Positions 21,348 to 31,126 of a stretch of DNA of 64,000 nucleotides are shown here, piece after piece (the first letter of the stretch is position 1; each line of letters opens with the position of its first letter). Origin of the DNA: Flammula alnicola (Eukaryota > Basidiomycota > Agaricomycetes > Agaricales > Strophariaceae); NCBI GenBank assembly GCA_015499995.1, contig JADNRV010000011.1:473851-537850 (forward strand), written 5' to 3'. The notes under the pieces are model-generated. The model saw only the letters and a program-made list of their open reading frames with translations. It made no database searches and was not told the origin of the DNA. Position numbers and translations under genes: made by a program.

Positions 21348-22188
21348 CTACACCATATCGTCGACTTTGTTCTGAGCCGACGAACTGTGCTCTTCTTCTG
21401 CATCATTAGATGTTCCCTAAGGCAGCAGGGTTAAGAAACAGAGGAAGACAAGACAAATGTAAATAGGTGACTCACTTCATTGTTGTGTGGAGGGGGCTCA
21501 CTATTGCTTGCCTCGGTGATGGCGGTGTCAATCCTGTGAAACAGGTCGCCCCGGGCTTCACGTTCATCGAGATTGACACCGCAACATAGACCTAGTGCTG
21601 AGAAAAATTCCTGCACAAACCTCAATATGATATCGAGAAGGTTAAAGACTGCGGTCGCAGTCGTCATAATGACACCTGAAATGACATTATAAAATGCGTT
21701 AAAAAATGCATCATGAAGGTCGCCATATCGGCCAAGCCGGCTGTGCACCTCCGGGTCTGATGCAAGCAAGGTATGGAAGACAAATTCGAAAAATAGACAG
21801 AAAAGTAGCAGCAGACTGTATCGAAGGAGTGGGTGTGCTGCAACAAATGCGGTTGGAAGGCCGGGGACTACAGACTCAGAGTTTGGCGAAATAAGTCCTA
21901 TGCCTAATATCTTAATAAAAATAGATACTCACAGAGGGCAACCACGGGGTTCATTACGTTCACCAGAAAGCATGGCAACGAGAAGCATATCACAGGCTGG
22001 CTGAGGGCATCGTACTTGAGATAGGCCAAGGGAATCGTGGTCGATCCACAAGCTCCCAGGTACCAGACAACCCAACGATAGGGGTCACGAGGTACGATAG
22101 TATATGACCAGTATGTGCAGACAGATGTGAATATGATTGCCAGGAGGCAGATGATCCCGGAAAATAGAGTAAGGGGAGGTGAAGCCAT
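21348..22188 (-). CDS. Four-helix membrane protein of unknown function, 238 residues
   Basis: Three exons (22188-21933, 21867-21476, 21416-21348) give 239 codons in frame. Hydrophobic segments are 'LTLFSGIICLLAIIFTSVC' (about residues 6-24), 'VVWYLGACGSTTIPLAYL', 'VICFSLPCFLVNVMNPVVAL', and 'LLLLFCLFFEFVFHTLL' just after the first splice. An amphipathic stretch and an acidic, Ser-rich cytosol-like tail (NDAEEEHSSS) follow. I do not recognise the family. It is convergent with the AMID-like gene, 240 bp apart. Confidence 0.7.
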
Positions 22189-22751
22189 TGTGACTACAGA
22201 AAATCATTAAAATGTGTGAAGATTAAATACTCTGAGGCGGGCTATGCCGATCAAGTCGACTAGTCTGAGATATTTTTAATAGCGTCGCGGAACCTACAGG
22301 GCGTTCTACAAGACATATGCATCATCGCCGTAAGTCAGTCACCAGATTTGTTTCATCTCGGATCAAGTATCACTAGCCCTGGATTTTGCATCGGTTCGTT
22401 TGAAGCCGGTGTCCACCGGCGCTTATCTGCTGCACCAACATTTTTGCAGTGAGCGCTTGGTGATTTTCGGAGCTCCATAAGAAAGTAGAAGCGCTGAGGC
22501 TTATGAACTGTCTGTAAATTTCCAGTGTTACGGATTTAAGCCAACAGTGTCCTAAATTCCTCCGATTATAGAGTTTAATAATTGGCCATCGTTTTCACCC
22601 TGTATGGAAAATGCTGAACACGACTGTTTATGTTCCCAACGTATTCAAATGACACTTGCCATTGCCCTACTATCCATAGCCTAATTTACAATGTGTTCAA
22701 ATTTCACGGCCGTTTAACATTCCGGAATCGAGCAGAGACCTTCCCTTCAGT
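22189..22751. other. Intergenic, 563 bp
   Basis: Lies between the start of the membrane-protein gene and the stop of the questin-oxidase-like gene, both on the minus strand. No supported gene or obvious promoter motif. Confidence 0.5.
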
Positions 22752-24493
22752 TCAATCACCCGATTCCCAGGCTGCGTCCCAACCAAGGGCGCTCCTATCC
22801 CAATCCGTTTCTTTCTGACCATAACCTGACCATCCCAATGTCTCCATCATCACGCCAGCAGACCTGACAAAAATCGTTCCATCAACTTTCCCCATACCGA
22901 CGTGGGTCTCTTCTTGCTTTCCCCCCTGAGTGCGGAAAGCGCCAATCACGCCCCCTGGCGGCGTATCGCCAAAGTGCTGCGTGGCGAAAATGAGAGTACG
23001 CATTGATTTGAGAACATGGGAATCAGAGTGGTAGCGCACTCCCTCGATCAGCGCGGGCCACGGATTGTAGTCTGCATTGTCTGCAGGATTGCCTACGGCG
23101 GTTTCAGCTGGTTTAGGATGGTCGCCGGAGGTCGAGGGAGGCCGTGGGACGGCCGTGTAGGACATCAGTAATTCAGGATCGATCCTTGGACGACCACGCG
23201 CCAGAATGAACAAGACCATCACTGGGATATATGTGCGAATGAGTGCGGCCTTGTGCTCCTGCTTCTTCAGGAGCGCACAGAGTGGGCGCATGAAAAGAGA
23301 AGAGGTAAGAATGTGCATAAGGAAGAAGTCGATCCTCGGCTTCCTGCCTTTCCTGCCTGTGCCGAACGTCAGGAGAACGGCGGTCCAGATGAGTTCCTCG
23401 GTTTTCTGCGCGATTTCGGCGTCGGTTATGGTGTCACTGATATGGAATTGCGCACAGAGCCTTTCAATTTCTTCAGCACCTCCGTTGTCGAGGACGCTTT
23501 TCACGCGTGTGCTGATAAATGGCTGTGGATCGTAAGGCACTGGTTTGAGCACGTCGGAGGCATATATTTCAGCCAGGAGCTCGAGGAGGGTAATACTTTG
23601 AGAAGGTGGAGACTTGTTGATGTGGAACTTGGACGGGGTACCGTGCACAGCCGCCTGCGCTAGACCTGAAGACACGAAGAGTGAGGAATTCATATGCTTA
23701 TTACCCGGTAGTGTGTCGCTGAGGGTTTCAATTAAACGTACCTGTGGCGATGAGGGTGTCATTACCGAATTCTGCACCGTACTACATAGATTTCAAGGTC
23801 ACTAAAAACAAACCGTGTATATAGATATCATCTGGCTTACGCCTATCTGAATTAACGGATGAACTCTAGGTGTCCAGCTTCATGTGAGACTCAAATGCCG
23901 AAGAGACGTGGAAAGGGACTTACGCTCCGCTAATGACTCGGGCGAGCATATCAACGCCGGCCTTGCTAGCATCTTCCCCGAAGACATAGTTCTCAAAGGT
24001 TCCATTGACGCCAGACGCGTCGATTTCGTTGGAAAAGAACTTAACAAAAGCGCCATATGCACTAGTGCAACAAAAGTGTCGTCAGTATGTGACGTCAGTA
24101 GGAGGAGGAAAGAGTCCGAACCTTTGATTTCCGAGATACTGCACCCAGTTATCTTTGTCAACTACTATGTTCTTGTCCTTCTCTTCGAGGATCCTAGGCC
24201 GTTGGATCCGAGCCTCGTCTTCGTAGATTTTCTGAAGGTGACCGGGAGGAGTGCCCAGATCGTATGCCGCGAGTATACTGGAAGTCTTCAGCAAAACGTC
24301 GGGCAAGAAGAACTATAAGAACGAAGTCTCACTGGTGGCCCAAGTGGTTATGGAAACCTGACTGGCGAAAGAAGCAATGGTGGGTTTCAGCGTCCTTCAG
24401 CAGCAACTCCTCCGCCGCTTTCTTCGAGGCGTAGGTTATACCTGGCAGGTTGAGCTGCCCTTTCTTGCCTATTCTGTATGAGAGAGGAGACAT
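22752..24493 (-). CDS. Questin oxidase-like protein (DUF4243 family), 477 residues
   Basis: Six exons (24493-24333, 24277-24122, 24061-23924, 23865-23841, 23781-23742, 23665-22752) join in frame to 478 codons. Exon four is only 25 bp and gives 'AVHPLIQIG'. Family signatures are 'FHNHLGHHILAAYDLGTPP', 'YLGNQSAYGAFVKFFSNEI', 'GHISDTIT'-like helices and 'RPRIDPELLMSYTAVPRPPS'. Members of this family include questin oxidase, which opens an anthraquinone ring in ascomycete polyketide pathways, and many uncharacterised fungal proteins. No polyketide synthase lies nearby, so a role in such a pathway is not supported here. I chose the ATG at 24493; an in-frame ATG at 24544 is also possible. Confidence 0.87.
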
Positions 24494-25077
24494 GTTGGTG
24501 AGAGTGGTCGAGAAGAGACTCGGAATGTGTCTCTTTAATAACATTGGAGGTTCTTATTATAGCCTCGAGCACGTTCTTGTCGTGATCACTGGTCATGGGG
24601 GCAATTCAGTACAGACGAACTTGAACTGATGGCAAACTGACAGTGGATTCATGAGAGACTTGAAGCACCAGTGCGCAGCGCATGACTCATCAATGCGTCA
24701 GCAGCTTAGCGCCCAACGTAAGCGGTATTTGTGTTATAAGATCCCGTTATGGCACTGCGGTTTTGAACGTGAGGAAATGACGAAAGTCCACGGCCGGGCT
24801 TTTGCGCGCTTAATTATAATTCATTATTCCTCACAAGTCGTCCGCAAGCTGCTTCGAATTCTTAGGAATCCTTCTGAGTTGAGGAAAAACCATTCTTGGG
24901 TGTACATATTTTAGTACAAAATGCGCAGTAAATCTAGAAAGATAAGATGGAAGAACGACTAAAGCTACAGATAAGTAATTATAGACAACGGTAAGGGTCA
25001 TGAAACAGTAAAATCGTCAGTGTCAAAGGGTGCGTGAGTGCATGATAATGTTCAGAATGAGATCAAGTTAACCAAGC
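24494..25077. other. Intergenic, 584 bp
   Basis: Promoter side of the questin-oxidase-like gene and 3' side of the secreted-protein gene. An open frame upstream (start 24596) overlaps the first exon in another frame and is not supported. Nothing else seen. Confidence 0.5.
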
Positions 25078-26487
25078 TCAGTATCCTCCGACAGTAGCAG
25101 TCAGGAGGTTCGAGAGGTTCTCGGTGCCAGTTTGCGCCGCGGGCGCAGGAGAAGCTGTGAAAGCTTGTCCAGTGCTGAAGGTGATGCCAGCAGGGACCGT
25201 ATTAGTGGGGCTTGCAGATGGAGTGGCAGGAGTGAGAATAATGATGCTCCCGGTGGCCGACGCGGACTGAGTGGTCGATCCAGTGGCCAAGGTCACCGTG
25301 CCGCTGGCAGTGGCGACGGTGGCGGAGCCGCCTACCGGTATTGTGGCCAATGTCGATGCAATAGGGACAGCAGTAGCCGCGCAGTTCGTTGCAGCCGCGG
25401 TGACGGTAGAGACGATGGTGACGGTGACGATTCCGTCGGTACCAATCTGGACGGTAGGCGTCACGATGGCATTGGTGGATGCAGTGGTGGGACTCGCAGT
25501 GATGATTGCAGCGGATCCGGTAACAGTGGGTGTGGCGGTATTCAGCGTTGCGGAATTTGTGAAGTTGGCACTGGCAATGGGATTTGAAGCGCTGGCGGTA
25601 GCTAATTGGCGTCGGCGGTAGGCGAAAGTGATGGTTGTCTCAGACTGGACGCTGGCAGTCTCAGCCGGTGCAGCCACAAGGGTGATAGTTTTTTGTGCCG
25701 CTGTCTGGGTGGTGGCAGTTGCGGGACTCGACTGAGTCATGCTCTGTGCAGCTGGTGTCGCGGATTTTACTCTGATTGGGGTGGGCTCTGCCGATTGTGT
25801 GGAGTCGTTGCAGTCATCAGCACCATCACTTGAAGTGGCGGTTGAGGTGGTAGAAGGAGAATCGTCAGCATCGCCATCATCCGTGCAATCATCGTCTCCG
25901 TCCGAACTTGAATTATCGGCAGTGGTGTTGGTGGCCGCTGGGCTAGAGGCAGTAGCGGTCGCACTTGTGTCTGTGCCATTGATTCCTCCAGTAACACCAG
26001 CAGCTTGGAAACGTGCCTCAGCATCTGCTAGGGTATCGCAGACGAGACTAGTGCCAGCCTTGTTGACGAGAGGGAGCGCGAAGCAGGTCAGGTCCGCTGC
26101 GCAGGGCGTCAAAGCCCATTTTCCAGCCACACATTGCGCGAATTGAGAGGTGATGCAGGCCATTTGGCCCTCTGAAAATTGGTGAAGAAAAGACTTTAAG
26201 TGTTTGACATAAGACAACGAAAAAAAATCAGACGCACCTGTGCAGGTATCGTTTGCGGTCATCGTGGCGAATTGCCCATTGAGCTTCTGTGCATCAAGAC
26301 CATTCTGCTTCACAAAATTGGTTGTCGCGGTAGTGGCCGAGGAAGCGGCGGTCGGGGTAGGAGTCAGGGTGGAGGAAGAAGAGGCAGACATTGAATCGCG
26401 AGCTTGGAATGTAGGCGCTGACTTGACCGGGGCAAGAACAGCGAGCGCTGCGAGCATAAAAACGAGAGAAGTGGCTTTGAAAGACAT
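25078..26487 (-). CDS. Secreted Ser/Thr/Ala-rich protein with a Cys-patterned chitin-binding-like module
   Basis: Two exons (26487-26238 and 26171-25078) give 447 residues; the 66-bp intron is itself free of stops. A signal peptide is clear (SLVFMLAALAVLAPVKSA). After a Ser/Thr linker comes a short module with regular cysteines: 'NDTCTEGQMACITSQFAQCV', 'WALTPCAADLTCFALPLV' and 'GTSLVCDTLADAEARFQAAG'. The Cys spacing resembles CBM19-type chitin-binding domains, which is a likeness only. The remaining 300 residues are Ser/Thr/Ala low complexity with an acidic Asp-rich patch, suited to O-mannosylation. A cell-wall or extracellular role is the natural guess. Confidence 0.78.
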   Translation of the reverse strand: MSFKATSLVFMLAALAVLAPVKSAPTFQARDSMSASSSSTLTPTPTAASSATTATTNFVKQNGLDAQKLNGQFATMTANDTCTGASDFFSLSYVKHLKSFLHQFSEGQMACITSQFAQCVAGKWALTPCAADLTCFALPLVNKAGTSLVCDTLADAEARFQAAGVTGGINGTDTSATATASSPAATNTTADNSSSDGDDDCTDDGDADDSPSTTSTATSSDGADDCNDSTQSAEPTPIRVKSATPAAQSMTQSSPATATTQTAAQKTITLVAAPAETASVQSETTITFAYRRRQLATASASNPIASANFTNSATLNTATPTVTGSAAIITASPTTASTNAIVTPTVQIGTDGIVTVTIVSTVTAAATNCAATAVPIASTLATIPVGGSATVATASGTVTLATGSTTQSASATGSIIILTPATPSASPTNTVPAGITFSTGQAFTASPAPAAQTGTENLSNLLTATVGGY

Positions 26488-27149
26488 CTGATGGTGTCTA
26501 ATTCGTTGAAGTAGGTCGAGGTTATCGAGAGTTGGCTATCAAAAGAATGAGTAGTCGTAGACAGGTCGTCGAGGCGCCTGGCCTGATGGAAAAGACAGAG
26601 AAAAGAAAAAGAAGGAAGGAATGGAGAAGGGCGTCGTGGATTGGGCAGACGAGGTTGAGAAAGGACGTGTTCACCGTTCATTTCTTATATAGTGGAGAGG
26701 AGAAAGACAATTACAAATTTCTTTCATTGTTCTTGGGCCTCGCATAACGACAGGGTCCATTGTTCTATTTTTAAACCTGGATACTAAAATAGGCAGCACG
26801 GGGGCCTAAAAGCGCCGGGGCCGCTAACAAATAATAGGCAACAAACAAGTTTCTTCCATTGACCGTTAAGCAGCAGAGGTCCGACTACGACCGTTCTAAT
26901 TGTGCAACATCAAGCTTGCGTCAAGACTTAGGCACACGAATTGTCATGAAAGAGGTACATAGTCACCTTCACCTATCAGTTTGTTTTTTTATTCCAGAAA
27001 ACCTCTGACGGCCGAGTGAAGGCGGCAAAGTATCTCTCGCAAGGGGCTGAACTTCTCAAACTATCGGGGTATATGGTATCAATGTACATCCTATAGGATG
27101 TAAAATTAGGAAGGATTAATGAGCTATCGAGATGAATAAAAATCGCACC
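26488..27149. other. Intergenic, about 660 bp
   Basis: Contains the 5' leader and TATA-like box of the secreted-protein gene and the 3' flank of the downstream membrane-protein gene. No other feature seen. Confidence 0.5.
26684..26691 (-). promoter_or_regulatory. TATA-like box, secreted-protein gene
   Basis: TATATAAG on the minus strand, 200 bp upstream of the ATG at 26487. The spacing implies a 5' leader of about 165 bases. Confidence 0.4.
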
Positions 27150-28502
27150 TCATACACTATTCACGCTTTCATACCATTGAATAAGACTCCCAATCAGGAA
27201 AGCCCAACCGCCCCAAAACGTCGACAAAGCAGATTCGTACTGTGCCCAACTTGATTTGGAGTAGCCAAATGCCCCAGATAGCGTAAAACCAATTCCGCCA
27301 ATGAAATTCCAGACTGTGTTTTGAGATCATCACCCGTACCCAAGAAAATGTATGCGAGAGGACGACGTACCACCTACTTGCCAACCTAACGATTGTGGTC
27401 GAGGTTTCCACCAGACTTGTTGAGATTCTAGCATAATGAATATCCTGACACGTGGTTATGTCAGGGGCGGCAGACAAGGTAAGTGTAGGTTGGTCATGAA
27501 ACGCACGAGCTGATAATGAAGCCAGTGCCACCGATGACTTGTGGTGTCCAGAAGACGCCGTCCAGAAGGCCTGTATGGTTTTCTATCGCGTCCTGTATTG
27601 TCGGAATAGCGGTAAATCTGGACGGAACTGTTAATATATAAAATTAGAAGGTCATCGCAATAACTCACCCACTGATCCAGAAAATTGACGCCGCGAGAAG
27701 CTGGAAGAAGGCCGCGCACCACCCTAACTCGTGCCAATACATTGTATCCGTCGAGAACCACACCCATTTCTTCCTTGGTTTCTCATCCTCAGTCCTCGAA
27801 CCTGGCGTCTCCGACCCATCTATGTCTGCATGAGGCTTCCCCGACTTGTGGCCTGCTTCAACGTCCCCTTCGAGGTGGTGTAACGCCTTCTTCACGTTCC
27901 ATCCAAAGCTTGTGGTATCGTCCCTGTTCCAGGCTTCCAAAATACCAAAGATCGAGCCTACTTCGAAGATCGTCGCTCCAATGAACGCTGTCCAACCCGT
28001 GCTGTGAGAGGCTTTCTGGAAATGGGAGTTGCAGAAAGGAAGGAACGCTGCGAAGCCATTTATGACCCAGACCACACTACCCCATGTAAAAGCCTGTGAA
28101 AAGGTAAATCATGGATTTCTGGGTATTGGAAGGGTGAAAGCTTACCTGGGCAACCCACCAGCTAATATTCCAGTATTCGATGGTCCGCATAAGGGCTAGC
28201 TTCCCCCATAAGCTGTCTCGATAGCGGTTTTGTTGTGTGGTGGGTGACTTGTATACATGACGATTTTTGCGGTGATCTCTTGATGTCCACTTCTGCGTCA
28301 TCCCTCCACCTCCACCAACGACGAGTGTGGCGCGTGTTGGATGGAAGAACTGGCCTAGCGAATTGGGGAGTGGATTTCGAGCACAGGTTTTGACGACTGA
28401 TGGGTGCAGATTGAGGTGCCAACGTGAAATGTCGTGATGGCTACCATGTTTGAACAGTCCCGGTTTCTTAGGCACTTCATTGTCTTTGCGTTTAGACTCC
28501 AT
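27150..28502 (-). CDS. Multi-pass integral membrane protein, 376 residues
   Basis: Five exons (28502-28146, 28093-27669, 27617-27507, 27444-27371, 27313-27150) join in frame to 377 codons. The first 110 residues are basic and soluble. About six hydrophobic segments follow: 'AFTWGSVVWVINGFAAFLPF', 'TGWTAFIGATIFEVGSIFGI', 'LGWCAAFFQLLAASIFWISG', 'PQVIGGTGFIISSIFIMLE', 'VWNFIGGIGFTLSGAFG' and 'FWGGWAFLIGSLIQWYE'. A charged loop (about residues 165-215) separates the second and third. I recognise this as a conserved fungal membrane-protein type but know no function. The fourth donor is the GTACGT at 27370; a GTAGGT a few bases upstream would break frame. Confidence 0.82.
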
Positions 28503-29089
28503 TTCATGAAAAGAAAGTTGGGTAACGAACGAGGGAGTTAACCTTGTGCAAAGTGAGCTCCATCCTCTATATATAGATAATGTCGTAAAACCTGACGTGC
28601 AAAAACATCATGATCATGTGGCATGAGAGTGGAGAAACTTTATGAGAAGCCTAGACTGGAGATACGGCAAAACACACAATCCAATTTTTATGAAGTAATT
28701 CATGGAAAGTTCAGGAGAGAAAATGTGCATTGAAGAAAAAGTTGCGATTTCGTAAGAGAGATCCCAAGAGGCAGAAACGGTTTTGAGCGAGTATTTGGCA
28801 ATTCCAACTAGAACAAATAACGGGTGACGTGATGAGATGAACGCGTCCTTCAAGTTCGTCGACTACTACCACCACAATGCACATTTACAATGCCTGCCGC
28901 AACCACAACCCCAGGAGGGATCAAGTCACTGCCAGGCCAAAATAGAGGCTCCCGAAATCTTGATCAACCAAAAGACAAAAAATCCGAGACGTCTGGGCGT
29001 GAGGCAAATATTCCTTCTCCTGTAGTTTTCTAAGAACATGACGCTGATGAGTGGAATTATAGTACGTATTCTGTGAGAGGAACTCCAAC
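28503..29089. other. Intergenic, about 590 bp
   Basis: Promoter of the membrane-protein gene and flank of the RPT6 relic. Open frames here are short and unlike any family I know. Confidence 0.5.
28568..28575 (-). promoter_or_regulatory. TATA-like box for the membrane-protein gene
   Basis: TATATATA lies 65 bp upstream of the ATG at 28502 on the minus strand. Confidence 0.45.
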
Positions 29090-29092
29090 TCC

Positions 29093-30000
29093 ATGAACCC
29101 GCCAGCTACATTGCGAAGTCGTCAAGTCATGGGCAAGAGGAAGGTATTGATTGGTGACCGTTCAACCGGAAGGAAAATGCAGTGCGTAAACGGCGTGCAG
29201 CAGTCTTCGATAGTACCGGCTCACCTTCTCTACTATGCAGTCGTCTACGTTGACTCTGAGATTGTCATCAACTCGCTGGGGCCGACTGTTCGTATGGCCA
29301 TTCATTCAGATTCCTACACACTTCACAAAGTTCTACCCAACAAAGTCGACCCTCTGGTTTCTCTCGTGATAGTGGAGAAAGTTCCCGATAACACCTACCG
29401 GACGGTCAGAGGTCTTGACAATGCACATTACCGAAATCAAAGTGGTCATTGATCTGCCCGTCAAGCATCCCCAACTATTCCAAGCCCTCGGTATCGCACA
29501 GCCCAACGGCGCTCTGATATACGGCGCCCCAGGAACAGGAAAACTCTCTTGGCGCGTGCTGTAGGATCGCAAATTTGTCCGTGTCAGCAGAAGTAAACAG
29601 GTGCAGAAGAAGTATATCGGAGACGGAAGCAGGATGGTGAGCGAGCTGTTCGTGATGGCCTGAGAGCGCCTAGTATCATGAAATTGATTCCATTGGAGGC
29701 TCTCGTGGTGAAAGTGGAAGTGGTGTGGCGGCGACTCTGAAATCCAACGGACGACGTTGGGGTTGCTCAATCAGCTGAGTGGACTCGAAAACATTAAAGT
29801 CGTCATGGCGATGAATGGCATCGGTAAGTTCTATTTCATCCTCCCTTTTTTTGAACTGATTTAACGGGGTTTTTTATTTATTAGGTTATCTGGATTCTGC
29901 CTATGTGACCTGGTCGTATCGATCGCAAGATCGAGTTGCCCCTCCAGGTCCTGAAGCACGTCTCCATTTTGGGCATTCACTCTCGCAAAGTGTGACACAT
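29093..30000 (+). pseudogene. RPT6: RPT6 (26S proteasome regulatory ATPase) pseudogene
   Basis: The first part reads '[19 protein letters not shown]', then '[20 protein letters not shown]' and '[18 protein letters not shown]', which are the OB-fold and linker of Rpt6. After a frame change come '[20 protein letters not shown]', a damaged Walker A (GAPGTGK, with two bases lost just after it), 'YIGDGSRMVSELFVMA', 'GLLNQLSGLENIKVVMAMNG' and 'YLDSAYVT'. In-frame stops follow. An intron is retained (GTAAGT near 29824, acceptor TTATTAG near 29884), so this is a DNA-level duplicate, not a processed copy. It ends without the AAA C-terminal part. RPT6 is essential, so an intact gene must exist elsewhere. 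Confidence 0.88.
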
Positions 30001-31126
30001 TGTCTTGTACGATTTATACTACGATGATACTTCTCAGATATCTTTTTGCTTAGTTCCAACATCATCGGCTGGGCTCGATCCATTCCTTTTGTTTTTGCTT
30101 AAACTCAACAGGGCGCTGATGTCCTGCATTCCAGCTCCGCATGTTCTTACCATTCCGATACAACCTTCGAGACCCCTGTTGAGATAACGGGGACATCGAC
30201 ACGCAGAACAGAGCAAACCGAACTCACCCAATGCTGCTAAACTCCTTCAAGTCAGCATTGCTTAGAACTAGAAATGGCTTCGGCGTAAGCGAGCGAGGTT
30301 ATATCTTCAAAATATCAACATGAAGGCTCTGGCGACAGGCGCTCGTGAGTGGTAAGCTCAGTTTTACGCGTCAAAATAAGCGAAAGCGACGAATTATACA
30401 CCTTTTTCTCATGTCATTTATATTTACTTCCCTAAATCCTCCCAGACAGGCTACAGTCTCGCCAGCGAACCGCGGAACAATTCTCCGATTTTTTCTGCAG
30501 TAATACAGCATACCCATGAGGGTAATCAATGGGTGCAATAAAGAGTTGTTTAAAAAAATATCTAGAAGCATGGTTGTCTGAGATCCCTTGAATCCATATC
30601 GCGAAAGACGGAGATGTCCAAGTCTGTGCTCATTGAACAAGTCACAAGTCATGAACCACACGGACTTTAAGCCAAGCTAAAAATCACGTTTTTCTGGTTC
30701 TGTGGCGTGGGTCTTCCCTTTCCGCGTCTTATTCAGCGCAGTCTTCTTCCGAGGAGTTCTGTCACCGAGTACCTCTCATCCCATGAAACATCGTTTCCAG
30801 GCGCAAAAATGAGTCTTATATGGTGGTCTGCGCATATTTAAATGACCTTATTTGAGCCTAGGTAACATAACGTGCATAACGTGGAGAGTCGCAAAAGGGA
30901 AGAACGCAGGCTTTGATGCGAATAGTTAAGCGCCCGTGGCTCGAATTTGCCGCGTTGTGTCACAATATGGGTCACGCTTCTAAAAGTCCCGAGAATCAAA
31001 TGTGATGGTGTTAAAAGTTGGTTAAAAGGGTCGAGTGGCTTACGTTCGCCCATCACCCTTTCTTTCTCCTTCCCTGCGTTTGCTGTAAGGCTCGTCGCGT
31101 CCCTGCTGCAACCTCGACACGTCAAC
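30001..31126. other. Intergenic, about 1.1 kb
   Basis: Only short unsupported frames. Possible promoter of the helicase locus in the last 200 bp, which is pyrimidine-rich just before the ATG at 31127. Confidence 0.45.

Noticed and set aside
21431..22188. DUF6534 membership for the four-helix membrane protein
   Set aside because: Helix count and motifs (no YRIxVLS, no YSNSLM-type segment) differ from the DUF6534 gene at 3932-5269.
19600..28502. Secondary-metabolite cluster (SDR, AMID-like oxidoreductase, questin-oxidase-like protein, membrane proteins)
   Set aside because: No polyketide synthase, terpene cyclase, NRPS, P450 or pathway regulator lies among them, and genes of unrelated function intervene.
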